From positions 1,436,001 through 1,500,000 of the forward strand of contig NZ_JHZY01000004.1 in the NCBI RefSeq assembly GCF_000687915.1: DNA of 64,000 bases. The letters run 5' to 3'. Source of the stretch: Leeuwenhoekiella sp. MAR_2009_132. Lineage in GTDB: Bacteria; Bacteroidota; Bacteroidia; Flavobacteriales; Flavobacteriaceae. The notes beneath the pieces are model-generated. The model did not search any database. It worked only from the letters and a program-made list of their open reading frames with translations, and was not told the origin of the DNA. A program made the position numbers and the translations under genes. Position 1 is the first letter of the stretch. Each line of letters opens with the position of its first letter. Shown one piece after another: positions 26,108-35,242 of this stretch.

Positions 26108-27600
26108 TGTCTATAAAATCTTTTGGAGCAAAACTTTTTGCAAAACATATCGTTTCAAAAACCGAAGCATGGGCCTCTACACCAGAAGCTACCCAACTTA
26201 AGGTTTTTAAATATTTAATTAAAAAGGCCTCTCAAACCCAATTTGGCAGGGATCATAATTTTGAAACCATTAAAAATTACAGCGACTATGCAAAGCAGGT
26301 TCCGGTGCGGGATTATGAAGAATTAAAAGTTTATGTAGATAAAGTAGTTGCCGGGAATCCTAATATTTTATGGCCCGGTAAACCACAGTATTTTGCAAAA
26401 ACATCTGGAACTACTTCAGGAGCGAAATACATCCCAATTACTGCAGAGTCTATGCCTATGCATACCAATGCGGCAAGAGATGCTATTTTACATTATATAG
26501 CAGAGACCGGAAACCGCAGTTTTGTAGATAAAAAAATGATCTTTCTTCAGGGAAGTCCTGAGCTTCAGGAGAAAAACGGTATTCAAACCGGAAGATTATC
26601 AGGTATTGTCGCTCATTATGTACCCGGATACCTTCAGAAAAATAGAATGCCAAGCTGGGAAACTAATTGTATTGACGACTGGGAAACAAAAGTTGATGCT
26701 ATTGTTGAAGAGACTATAAAAGAAGACATGAGTATTATAAGCGGTATACCGTCTTGGGTACAAATGTATTTTGAAAGACTTAATGCAAAAACCGGAAAGA
26801 AGGTAGGAGAACTGTTTCCTAACTTTAATTTGTTTATTTATGGTGGTGTAAACTATGAGCCATATCGTAAAAAGTTTGAAAATTTAATAGGCAGAAGAGT
26901 AGACAGTATTGAACTGTATCCTGCAAGTGAAGGGTTTTTTGCATTTCAGGATTCTCAAAAAGAAAAAGGAATGCTACTATTACTTGATAGTGGTATTTTT
27001 TATGAGTTTATAGAGGCAGCGTCATTTTTTGATGAAAACCCCGACAGACTCACTATAGGTCAGGTAAAAACAGGCGTAAATTATGTGATGATAATTTCTA
27101 CAACAGCCGGTCTCTGGAGCTATAATGTGGGAGATACGGTAATGTTTACGTCTACAAAACCGTATAGAGTTATAGTTTCAGGGCGTATTAAGCACTTTAT
27201 TTCAGCCTTTGGGGAGCATGTGATAGGAAAGGAGGTTGAGGAAGCTTTAGCCAGCACAGCAACCTCATTTAAAGCTCAGGTAAGTGAATTTACCGTCGCG
27301 CCACAAATAAATCCTGAAGTGGGCTTACCCTATCACGAGTGGTTTATTGAGTTTGACAAGGAGCCTGAAGATGTAAATGCATTTGCTAAAGCAATTGATC
27401 TAGCACTTCAAGAACAAAATAGTTATTACAAAGATTTAATTACAGGAAAAGTATTAGAAACATTAAAAATCAATGTTGTTCCCAAGGGAGGTTTCAATAC
27501 CTACATGAAATCTAAGGGCAAATTAGGAGGTCAAAACAAGCTTCCCAGACTGGCTAATGATCGTAAAATCGCAGATGCCTTAAATGAATTTGGTTTTTAA
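26107..27600 (+). CDS. GH3-family acyl-adenylate-forming protein
   Basis: A 497-residue member of the GH3 family of the ANL superfamily, known from plant acyl-acid-amido synthetases. The P-loop-like adenylation motif is YFAKTSGTTSGAKYIPIT, close to the plant GH3 consensus. The segments IELYPASEGFFAFQD and LWSYNVGDTVMFTS correspond to the other nucleotide-binding motifs, and VVPKGGFNTYMKSKGKLGGQ is the conserved C-terminal signature. Bacterial GH3 proteins are widespread in Bacteroidota; their substrates are mostly unknown. It is coupled to the M23 gene and followed after 18 bases by the DUF6909-like gene. Confidence 0.9.
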   Translation: MSIKSFGAKLFAKHIVSKTEAWASTPEATQLKVFKYLIKKASQTQFGRDHNFETIKNYSDYAKQVPVRDYEELKVYVDKVVAGNPNILWPGKPQYFAKTSGTTSGAKYIPITAESMPMHTNAARDAILHYIAETGNRSFVDKKMIFLQGSPELQEKNGIQTGRLSGIVAHYVPGYLQKNRMPSWETNCIDDWETKVDAIVEETIKEDMSIISGIPSWVQMYFERLNAKTGKKVGELFPNFNLFIYGGVNYEPYRKKFENLIGRRVDSIELYPASEGFFAFQDSQKEKGMLLLLDSGIFYEFIEAASFFDENPDRLTIGQVKTGVNYVMIISTTAGLWSYNVGDTVMFTSTKPYRVIVSGRIKHFISAFGEHVIGKEVEEALASTATSFKAQVSEFTVAPQINPEVGLPYHEWFIEFDKEPEDVNAFAKAIDLALQEQNSYYKDLITGKVLETLKINVVPKGGFNTYMKSKGKLGGQNKLPRLANDRKIADALNEFGF

Positions 27601-27618
27601 AAAAGTATATTTGATTTA

Positions 27619-29310
27619 ATGAGTTTAATAAAACAAGAAAACAGAACACGTGCGCAGGAAAGCTCTGCAGCTATTGAGCGCATGTACATAACAATGAGAC
27701 ACCTTTTTAACCGTGGTTTTTATAAACCTATGGGTGTTTCAGGAGATACATTACGAGAAGCTTTATTGATATTGCGCCCCGAAATATATGGTACCATTGC
27801 AGAAGAAAAAGTAGAACTTAACGGTTTACTTTATGTTATAGACCGTCTTCCCGAAGGAATAGAAGAGTGCAGATACATAAACCTTACAAGCGATGAAGGC
27901 TATAAAAATTCGCATTTTAAGCCTATCGTTCCTCCTAAGAGACGTCGTAATTGCTACCGTATAGACGAGGAGCAGATGAATATTGAGATTACGCGTGGTA
28001 GATCTGAAATTTATGATATTCTTACGCACTTAACCTTTCTGTTTGTAGAATCACACAAAATAATGAAGCGTGTGGTTATTAATGAAGAGGGGCATACCAC
28101 CAGAGACTGGAACAAACTTGAGAAAGCAGTTCTTTCTGAAGAGCCATTAACACAGCAAGAGCGTGAGATTGCACTTACACACACGGCTAATATTTTAGGA
28201 AGAACATTTCATGAAGTATCTGTGATTTATGGCAAATTTTCTGCACCTACAAACGAGAAGCGTTTTTTAAATTTGGTCTATTGGCTAGGCAAACGGGCTA
28301 TCGAAGAAATTTCAGAACATGATAAACGCATCGTGACGTTTTCACCTGTTTTACGAGAGCGTTTAGGACACCATATTCACGGAGAAGTCTGGGCAGATAC
28401 CATTAAAAAAGAATTAGACAGCAGAGATCTTCTTAGTAGGCCTATTCACATTATAAGTGCAAACATGCACAGTGTTATGAACACACTTTTTGCGCCAGTA
28501 GCTTTATCAAAAGAGATGGCAAAAAAGGAAAATCTAGAAATTTATGAGACTTTAAGTGATGCCGGTAGCGGTAAATTAAGAGCTCGTGTAGAAAAAACAG
28601 CGCTTCAAAATGGTATGATCTCAGTGCCAGATCAAAGCGGAACGAATATAGATGTTCAACTATTTGATACTGCAAAGTTAGATCTTGATCAAAATAATTT
28701 TTGCTCTAAAGCTTCTTATCCAGAAGGAAAAGCGCCTGTTATTATTGTGATGGATTATGCGTTTGGTGAGCAGGCGTATGAGACGATGGAAGAGCTTTTA
28801 AAACCTTATGAAAAAGATGAGACTTTAACATATCTTGATGTTAAGTCAGTTTCCATTATGGGTAAAGCAGGTATTCTTGAAGGCGGAAAAGGAGATATTA
28901 TGATACCTAGCGCCCATCTTTTTGAAGGTACTGCAGATAATTATCCGTTTGATAACCAACTTAAAAAAGAGCACTTTGAAGGTAACGGAATTTCTGTTTG
29001 TGAAGGTGCTATGATTTCAGTTTTAGGTACTTCTTTACAAAACAGAGATATTCTGCGCTTTTTTTATGAAAGCACCTGGAATGTTATAGGGCTTGAGATG
29101 GAAGGGGCACATTATCAAAAAGCGATACAGGCAGCAGCTAAATTACGCGGAAGCATTAGTGATAAAGTAAAAGTGCGTTATGCCTATTATGCATCAGATA
29201 ATCCGTTAGAAACCGGAAGCACGCTTGCTTCAGGAGGGTTAGGTACAACAGGAGTAAAGCCTACTTACTTGATTACCGAACAAATCTTAGAGCAAATCTT
29301 TAAAGATTAA
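27619..29310 (+). CDS. DUF6909-like protein with nucleosidase-like C-terminal motifs
   Basis: A 563-residue soluble protein common to Bacteroidota; I believe it is filed as DUF6909. The N-terminal half (1-330) is mostly helical and I do not recognise it. The C-terminal half resembles the purine nucleoside phosphorylase/nucleosidase fold. IGLEMEGAHYQ (LEMEGA at 492-497) matches the substrate-binding MEG motif of MTA/SAH nucleosidase and AMP nucleosidase. YYASDNPLETG carries a candidate catalytic aspartate at 527, in the same spacing as the family ISD motif. A nucleotide- or nucleoside-hydrolysing role is inference. It lies 18 bases after the GH3 gene and its stop overlaps the next start by one base, so it sits mid-operon. 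Confidence 0.7.
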   Translation: MSLIKQENRTRAQESSAAIERMYITMRHLFNRGFYKPMGVSGDTLREALLILRPEIYGTIAEEKVELNGLLYVIDRLPEGIEECRYINLTSDEGYKNSHFKPIVPPKRRRNCYRIDEEQMNIEITRGRSEIYDILTHLTFLFVESHKIMKRVVINEEGHTTRDWNKLEKAVLSEEPLTQQEREIALTHTANILGRTFHEVSVIYGKFSAPTNEKRFLNLVYWLGKRAIEEISEHDKRIVTFSPVLRERLGHHIHGEVWADTIKKELDSRDLLSRPIHIISANMHSVMNTLFAPVALSKEMAKKENLEIYETLSDAGSGKLRARVEKTALQNGMISVPDQSGTNIDVQLFDTAKLDLDQNNFCSKASYPEGKAPVIIVMDYAFGEQAYETMEELLKPYEKDETLTYLDVKSVSIMGKAGILEGGKGDIMIPSAHLFEGTADNYPFDNQLKKEHFEGNGISVCEGAMISVLGTSLQNRDILRFFYESTWNVIGLEMEGAHYQKAIQAAAKLRGSISDKVKVRYAYYASDNPLETGSTLASGGLGTTGVKPTYLITEQILEQIFKD

Positions 29311-30266
29311 TGGAAAACAGCGCTCAGGATATAGATTTATTTGACGTTTTTAAATGGCTTCGCAGGCAGTTTAAAAAACTAATTATTTATCTATATCGCT
29401 TTGTGCGGTTTCTGCTAAGAAATGCGCTAATTCTAATTGGACTAATTATCTTAGGCTTTGCTCTGGGCTACGGCATATCTACATTTTTTAAACAGTCAAA
29501 AACTGCAGAAATTATTGTAGGTCCTAATGTAGAAAGCACCACGTATTTATACAGTAAAATTGACCAACTCAACAGAGGTATTTTAAGTGCAGACTCCAGT
29601 TTAATTTCAGAACTTGAGACTATTCTTCCGCAAACACGGTTAGCTGAGGTAACTATTGAGCCCGTTGAAGATGTGGTAAACTTGCTTGAAAACAATCAAT
29701 TATCTAATGATGAGTTGAGTGCTTATTTATTAGATAACAACACTCCGGAATCTTCATTTTTTGAAAAACCACTTTTAACACCTGTTTATAATCTGCATAG
29801 AATTACGTTAACGGCTTCAGGAAATTTTGAAGATCCTACAATGTTTATGAGTCTGCTCGAAAAAGAACAGCATTTACAGGCAAAACTCAAGGCTGAAACA
29901 GAGAATTTAAAAGATGAATTTAAGTCTAACGAGTACACGATAAAGCAAATAGATAGTGTACTTGTAAATTTAAACCTGGCTTTAAAAAGCGGAACCCAAT
30001 CACTTGCCGTTATAGCTGTTGCAGATGATTCAAATTTGAGTTCGGTTTTAAATAGTAAACTAGAATTGATAAGGCGTAATGCTCAAATAAATAAACAGCT
30101 CTTAAATTTAAAGACTGTTTTTAAAGTTCATACTTATTCAAAATGGTTAAATACAAATTCTTGGAAAACCAATTTGAAGTTTATACTTCCGCTCGCCTTT
30201 ATACTTCTTTTCATAGTTTACCACGCAACCTCGAGGTTTAAAAAGCGTTTTAAAGCAGACCTATAG
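29310..30266 (+). CDS. Chain-length-determinant-like (Wzz-type) membrane protein
   Basis: A 318-residue protein with an N-terminal basic cytoplasmic piece, one membrane helix (about 38-58), a large extracytoplasmic helical domain (60-285) and a second membrane helix near the C-terminus (about 290-308) followed by RFKKRFKADL. Two helices bracketing a periplasmic coil is the Wzz/polysaccharide co-polymerase layout. It starts inside the stop codon of the preceding gene (TAATGG) and opens the surface-polysaccharide locus, which supports the call. There is no tyrosine-kinase domain. Sequence similarity to named Wzz families is not obvious by eye. Confidence 0.6.
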   Translation: MENSAQDIDLFDVFKWLRRQFKKLIIYLYRFVRFLLRNALILIGLIILGFALGYGISTFFKQSKTAEIIVGPNVESTTYLYSKIDQLNRGILSADSSLISELETILPQTRLAEVTIEPVEDVVNLLENNQLSNDELSAYLLDNNTPESSFFEKPLLTPVYNLHRITLTASGNFEDPTMFMSLLEKEQHLQAKLKAETENLKDEFKSNEYTIKQIDSVLVNLNLALKSGTQSLAVIAVADDSNLSSVLNSKLELIRRNAQINKQLLNLKTVFKVHTYSKWLNTNSWKTNLKFILPLAFILLFIVYHATSRFKKRFKADL

Positions 30267-30349
30267 CATTCTGAAATCATTGTCTATTTCTAATTGTGCA
30301 ATGCTCAAAATACCAGAAATAAAAATGAGACGTGTTTTGCATTTAGCCT

Positions 30350-31099
30350 ATGTTAAAAAAACTAAGTAATCAATTTTATAAACTTCAACAAGCATCAAGC
30401 TTGCAGGGTGCTATTAGCGTGATGTTTTTAAGAATTTGCGGTATTTTATTGCTGTTTGGCATCACCATTTTTCTCACTAATTATTATGATCCAAAAGCTG
30501 TAGGAGCCTATGAGTTTACCCGCTCTTCATTATTTCTAATTGGCGGGTTTGTACTTTTAGGTACAGATCAATCTATTTTATTTTTTTCGGGAAGATTTGC
30601 TAAAAAAGATCAGGTTAGAGCCTTATTTGGGATTTATCTAAAAATGGTAAAAATGCTGCTTCTTGCATCGTTACTAATTCTGGTTATAGCACTCTTAACA
30701 CCGAAGTCTGCTTATAGGGTTGTTTTTAATGACAGCACATCTGGCTATTTGCTCATATGGGTTAGTTTCTGTTTATTTTTTTATGCGATTACACTTTTAA
30801 ACACCGAATTTTTCAGAGGTTTCTCCCTTCAGGGAAAATCAGAATTATATCGCGGTATTTTTAAACAACTTCCATTTGGGTTAGGTCTTTTAATCTTGCT
30901 ATTTTTTAAAAATCAGAATTACGTTGTTGAGGTATTCTTAGGAAGTTTTGTGCTTTTAGCCCTAATATCTTCCTTAGAAATTTTAAAAATTTACCGAAAA
31001 TCAATACCGAAAAAGGCGTACCCATTAAAGTATCTTTTAAAACAATTTTTAAATCAACAATACCTATTTCAGTCAGTTCGCTGGGGTTTTATTTGCTAA
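30350..31099 (+). pseudogene. Polysaccharide flippase (Wzx-like), N-terminal part, frameshifted
   Basis: The first 249 codons of an oligosaccharide flippase of the MATE/MVF (Wzx, RfbX) superfamily. It has about six membrane helices, starting with QASSLQGAISVMFLRICGIL, the usual first-helix form, and FDPKAVG-like YYDPKAVGAYEFTR. The frame ends at TAA 31097-31099, just when a further six helices would be expected. The rest of the flippase continues in another frame from 31093. Adding a single base in the GGGGTTTTATTTG tract around 31085-31095 would restore one continuous protein of about 437 residues, a normal Wzx length. It is either a real inactivating frameshift, a sequencing error, or a coupled two-piece gene. 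Confidence 0.7.
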
Positions 31100-31659
31100 T
31101 AAGTATTGATGTATTTTTTCTTAAAATATATACAGATTTTGAAACACTCGCATATTATGGAACTTCAGTAAAAATTATTTTTCTAATTTCTACAGTTGTA
31201 AGTACGATAAGCTCTTTTTATGCGGTTCAAATAGCAGATTTGTATGTTAACGATAAAACGCAGCTGCAGCAAATTTTAAAAAATGGTGTACGCGCTATAA
31301 CAGGTCTTTCTCTGGTACTGTCTGTGGTTTTATTTTGTTTTTCAGAATTTATTCTCAATGTGTTTGGAGCATCGTACACGGCTGCAAATGAGTCGCTTCA
31401 AATTTTAATTATTGGTCATTTTTTAAGTACACTTTGTGGCATCACGGCGGTATACTTAAATATGACTAAAAAACAAGTAACACTGCAATACATTTTAATA
31501 GCTACAGTACTTTTTAATGTGTTTCTTAATTATATACTGGTTCCTAAAATGGGAATGAAAGGAGCGGCTATAGCTTCTGCTCTCAGTGTTGTTTTATGGA
31601 ATATTTGTGCCGTATTAATTGTCTATAAAAAAGACAAAATAGTGCTCTTCATTCATTAA
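31093..31659 (+). pseudogene. Polysaccharide flippase (Wzx-like), C-terminal part, frameshifted
   Basis: The continuation of the flippase: 188 residues, about six hydrophobic helices, with LVPKMGMKGAAIASALSVV, the typical C-terminal Wzx motif. It could be started only from TTG 31093, which overlaps the end of the N-terminal frame. No membrane flippase is known to work as such a pair, so a broken gene is the most economical reading. Confidence 0.65.
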
Positions 31660-31661
31660 TT

Positions 31662-32732
31662 ATGCAGCGTAAAAAACTACATAAATCAACTTTTGTCTAT
31701 TTGCTTCTAAGCATTTGTGTAGTTTCTCTTGGCATCATTTCTTATTGGATTCTGCCAAATCGCTTTTTTTTTGATGCCATTATTATTTCTGAAGATTTTT
31801 ATAATGAGAAAGGATTTTTCCGCAGCTATCCTGTTACGATGCTTTTTTATGAGGTTACCGGCCTTGGGCATACGCCATTTCCTGTTGTCGCTTTAATTCA
31901 ATTACCTGTGTTACTAGTTGTGTTGTACCGCATAGGAATTCCCGCAAGGTTTGCAAATTTTACATTGCGCAACGTTTTAGTGTACATCTGTTTATTGCTA
32001 TTAGCCTTTTTTATCTCGATGCCCTCAAAAGAGTTTATCACCTTTCTCTTTATTGCTTTTATTCCTTTTTTGCTGAAGAATAAAAGATTTAGATTAATTA
32101 CGACGGTCTTACTTATTTTTAGCGGTATTGTTTTATTTGGAATTTGGTTTAGGTCGTATTTTATTTTAATTCCAGTTGTGGCATTAGTGATTTTTAGTAC
32201 AAGTCTGGTCAACTTTAAACAAAAGGTTTTTGCGGGTATTTTCTCAGGATTACTTCTGGTTATCTTCCTATCGCTCTCTTATGGTTTTGTGAAGGGAGAA
32301 TATTTATCGCAAAGTACGCGCGAAGAACTCAATGAAGTACGTGCCGGTGAAGAAGCCACAAATTCAGTAATTATATCGCCCGTGAGCACAGAAAGATGGT
32401 ATGGTGAGGTAGTGGGTGTTTTTTATGGTTTTGTGTCGGTAAATGTACCTTTAAACGGTTTTAGGCATATTTTAAAACCGCAGATACTGGCTTTTGTTTT
32501 ATGGCAGACTGTTTTAATGCTATATCTACTTTATTTATATCAAAATTGTCTTCGACAAAGACAACGGTATAAATATGAGATTTGGGCATTCTACCTCGTT
32601 TTTGCCTACTTCATCGTTCAGGGAGTCTTTGAACCCGATCTGGGTTCTGCTGTTAAACATAAAATTGGGATATTGCCACTAATTTACTTTGCCTTGTATT
32701 ATGATTGTTTCAGAAAGAACATACCGGTTTAA
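31662..32732 (+). CDS. Polytopic membrane protein of the polysaccharide locus
   Basis: A 356-residue membrane protein with about nine hydrophobic helices and short polar loops (for example FRSYPVTMLFYEVTGLGHTPF). One periplasmic loop (about 215-250) is longer. Topology and position, starting two bases after the flippase and just before an O-antigen ligase/polymerase gene, suggest a polysaccharide assembly role such as a polymerase-like (EpsG-type) protein. I do not recognise a specific family, so the function is inference. Its 3' end overlaps the next open frame only if an upstream TTG start is used. Confidence 0.6.
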   Translation: MQRKKLHKSTFVYLLLSICVVSLGIISYWILPNRFFFDAIIISEDFYNEKGFFRSYPVTMLFYEVTGLGHTPFPVVALIQLPVLLVVLYRIGIPARFANFTLRNVLVYICLLLLAFFISMPSKEFITFLFIAFIPFLLKNKRFRLITTVLLIFSGIVLFGIWFRSYFILIPVVALVIFSTSLVNFKQKVFAGIFSGLLLVIFLSLSYGFVKGEYLSQSTREELNEVRAGEEATNSVIISPVSTERWYGEVVGVFYGFVSVNVPLNGFRHILKPQILAFVLWQTVLMLYLLYLYQNCLRQRQRYKYEIWAFYLVFAYFIVQGVFEPDLGSAVKHKIGILPLIYFALYYDCFRKNIPV

Positions 32733-33984
32733 TTACAATATCTGGCTTATTATTTTAGCGGTTTCACTCATTTTTAGACTGCCGGCCACCCTACTTTTAA
32801 TTCTTTTTGTAGCCTACAACCTGTTTTTTTACAAACACCTCAAGTTTATCAAAAAGAGGTTGCTTTTTATAGGTTTAATAGCATCACCATTTTTACTAGA
32901 CCTTATTTTTCTATGGAATAATGAGCTTTTGCAAGAAGGATTAAAACATGCCGAAAAGCGCATAAGTATGCTTCTTTTACCTTTTTTTATTTTAACTCAA
33001 AATCACAGATTTAATACAGCGTTGATTGTGCGTTGCTACGCTATTTTGACCACTTTAATCCTGAGTTTTTGTCTAATTCGGTTTGCCGTAATTTCTCCAG
33101 AATTATGGGCAAAATATCTTAACGGAGTTGACCTTTGGGAAATGGGGTATAGGTTTGCAAGTTCAATAAATATGCATGCTCCCGCACTTAATTTACATGT
33201 AGCCTTTGTCGTTGTGATTAACTTTTATTTTTTAAAAGAAGGATTTACCAAAGTTTCAAAAAAGTATCAAATCTGGCGTGTAATTATCTTTATCACATCT
33301 ATTATTATCCTATTCTATGTAAACACCCGTTTAGCTATTTTAAATGCTTTTATAGGAATTTTGCTGATCACGTTTTATAAGAAAATAAGTGTTACTGAAT
33401 TTAAAGCAAATAAGAAACTGGTCTTGGGATTAGCATTATTTATTACCCTTGCCATTGCCTTTGTAAAAGTGTTCCCGTATTCTATTGAAAAATTTACAAG
33501 TGTCACGTTTAATAATCTTGATAAAGTAGGAAAATTAGATGATCTTGAAAACCCAGAAAAGACGGCGTATAATGGTTTAGTAACACGTCTGAGTATCTGG
33601 AAATCAGGTGTAGAACTAGCGTGCAGAAATTCTGTTTTAGGAGTGGGTGCTGCAGATGGCAAAAAAGAACTTATTAAGTACTTTAAAGAAACACATCAAA
33701 ATTTTCTATTTAAATATGAGTTTCCGGTACACAATCAATATCTAGATTTCTGGATAAAATTTGGTCTTTTAGGAGCTTTAATTGCCTTTATCTATGTGGG
33801 ATTATTCGCCTATATAGGCTTTACTTCAAAGCAACTACTGTGTGTTTTTTTCTTTATACTTTTTGCTACATCAAATTTTGTAGATGACTTTTTAATTCGT
33901 TTTGATGGGATTGTGTTTAGCGCGCTTTGGCTGAGTATATTCACAAAACATGCTTTGGATGATCCTCAAAATAAATTGAAATAA
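32701..33984 (+). CDS. O-antigen ligase/polymerase family protein
   Basis: A 427-residue polytopic protein of the Wzy/WaaL (PF04932-type) family, which polymerises or ligates surface-sugar repeats in the outer leaflet of the inner membrane. About ten helices can be traced. The family region SIWKSGVELACRNSVLGVGAAD is followed by the typical large loop with HNQYLDFWIKFGLLGALIAF, near the conserved HN-[QE] motif. The ATG at 32701 is preferred; a TTG four codons earlier (32689) would lengthen the overlap with the preceding gene. The 3' end overlaps the convergent GT4 gene by 44 bases. Confidence 0.82.
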   Translation: MIVSERTYRFNYNIWLIILAVSLIFRLPATLLLILFVAYNLFFYKHLKFIKKRLLFIGLIASPFLLDLIFLWNNELLQEGLKHAEKRISMLLLPFFILTQNHRFNTALIVRCYAILTTLILSFCLIRFAVISPELWAKYLNGVDLWEMGYRFASSINMHAPALNLHVAFVVVINFYFLKEGFTKVSKKYQIWRVIIFITSIIILFYVNTRLAILNAFIGILLITFYKKISVTEFKANKKLVLGLALFITLAIAFVKVFPYSIEKFTSVTFNNLDKVGKLDDLENPEKTAYNGLVTRLSIWKSGVELACRNSVLGVGAADGKKELIKYFKETHQNFLFKYEFPVHNQYLDFWIKFGLLGALIAFIYVGLFAYIGFTSKQLLCVFFFILFATSNFVDDFLIRFDGIVFSALWLSIFTKHALDDPQNKLK

Positions 33985-35041
33985 GCTTTGCAAAATTACG
34001 CGAACTATCAAATAGTAGCTTGCAGCGTTCAAAATTAGCTTTGCCTATACGATCGCGATCTTGAGCGGTTGTTAGTTTTGCTATAGTATTAGAAAATTCA
34101 GAAGCATCTTTAAAAAGAAAACCGCTTTTTCCATCTGCGACGATGTCTTTATTACCAATAATCGCCGTGGCAACTATGGGTAGCTTACGCGCAGCAGCTT
34201 CAAGAAGTGCGATAGGTAAACCTTCCCAAAGAGAGGTTTGCAAATACACATCTATAGTTTCTAAAACAAATAATCCCTCACGTCTGTCTTTAAACCAACC
34301 TGTAATTTCAATATTAGGAGCTGTTAAGAGAGCTCTTAATTCACCATCACCAATCCAAATAAATTTGAGGTTAGGATTTTGTAAAGCAATCTCATTAAAA
34401 AGTGATGGGTTTCGGGCATAGGTGATTCTTCCAAGAATGCCTATTTTATTAACCGTTATAGACCTTTGTGGCAATTGTTGTGGTGCAGAATCAAAATTTA
34501 TTCCGTTACGAACCAATAGCGAGGGACCTATTTTTTTTGAATAATGTAATTCTGTATCTCCACAGGCGATAATAGTTCCTCCGGTTAATTTCTGACTTAA
34601 AAACTCAATGGTAAGAAACACAAAACGTTTAAAGGAGCTTATGTCTTTTCTTAAGAAGGAATACCCATGTGGTGTATAATAGAGTTTTGTATTAAATCGA
34701 TAAGTGGCCAGATATGCGAGTCTTCCTAAAATTCCTGCCTTAGAAGAGTGCAGATGTACTATATCGGGTTTGAGCTTTTTTAATGCGTATCGTAATTGTT
34801 TAAAGGCTATAAAATCATATTTGGGAGAGATTTCTCTCAACATGGGTATTTTAACCAATGTTGTATTGGGGTGAAAATCATCAGCGACTTTGTTTGGGTC
34901 TATTTCCTGTCTTTTGTCACTGTAGATTATGGTGAGATCTATATTAGAATGTGCAGCAAGCACATGGGTTAAATTTATAAAATAGGTGTAAACACCACCT
35001 CCTAAAGCTTCTACGATATGAACTACCTTTAATTTACTCAT
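33941..35041 (-). CDS. Glycosyltransferase family 4
   Basis: A retaining GT-B glycosyltransferase (366 aa). The N-terminal domain opens with KVVHIVEALGGGVYTYFINL, a typical GT4 acceptor-site start. The donor-binding half has FIWIGDGELRALL and the E-x7-E motif in SLWEGLPIALLEAAARKLPIVAT. Sugar specificity is not readable. The ATG at 35041 is preferred over a TTG at 35083, since it starts exactly at the first beta strand. It is convergent with the ligase gene, so it forms its own transcript inside the locus. Confidence 0.9.
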   Translation of the reverse strand: MSKLKVVHIVEALGGGVYTYFINLTHVLAAHSNIDLTIIYSDKRQEIDPNKVADDFHPNTTLVKIPMLREISPKYDFIAFKQLRYALKKLKPDIVHLHSSKAGILGRLAYLATYRFNTKLYYTPHGYSFLRKDISSFKRFVFLTIEFLSQKLTGGTIIACGDTELHYSKKIGPSLLVRNGINFDSAPQQLPQRSITVNKIGILGRITYARNPSLFNEIALQNPNLKFIWIGDGELRALLTAPNIEITGWFKDRREGLFVLETIDVYLQTSLWEGLPIALLEAAARKLPIVATAIIGNKDIVADGKSGFLFKDASEFSNTIAKLTTAQDRDRIGKANFERCKLLFDSSRNFAKLISIYFEDHPKHVL

Positions 35042-35242
35042 AAAAACGGGCTCTCTAACGTGCTTTATACAATTTTTTAGCAAGGATTATTAACGACAAA
35101 AACACAATAAATTAGCACATGTATAATTTTAACCATTAATAACTTGTTTTTATTCAATTTTACAAGTGTATTATTGGTTTTCATTCATTTACTTTTAACT
35201 AACTTTATCAAGTTTTGACAACCTCGTTAGCGTTAGTTTTTT

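Noticed and set aside
27647..27652. CACGTG considered as a parS centre
   Set aside because: Flanks do not form the GTTTC/GAAAC arms, and it lies inside the DUF6909-like coding sequence. The same applies to CACGTG at 47170-47175.
35042..35083. 14-residue N-terminal extension of the GT4 from TTG 35083
   Set aside because: ATG at 35041 starts exactly at the first beta strand; the extension adds a non-conserved polar piece.
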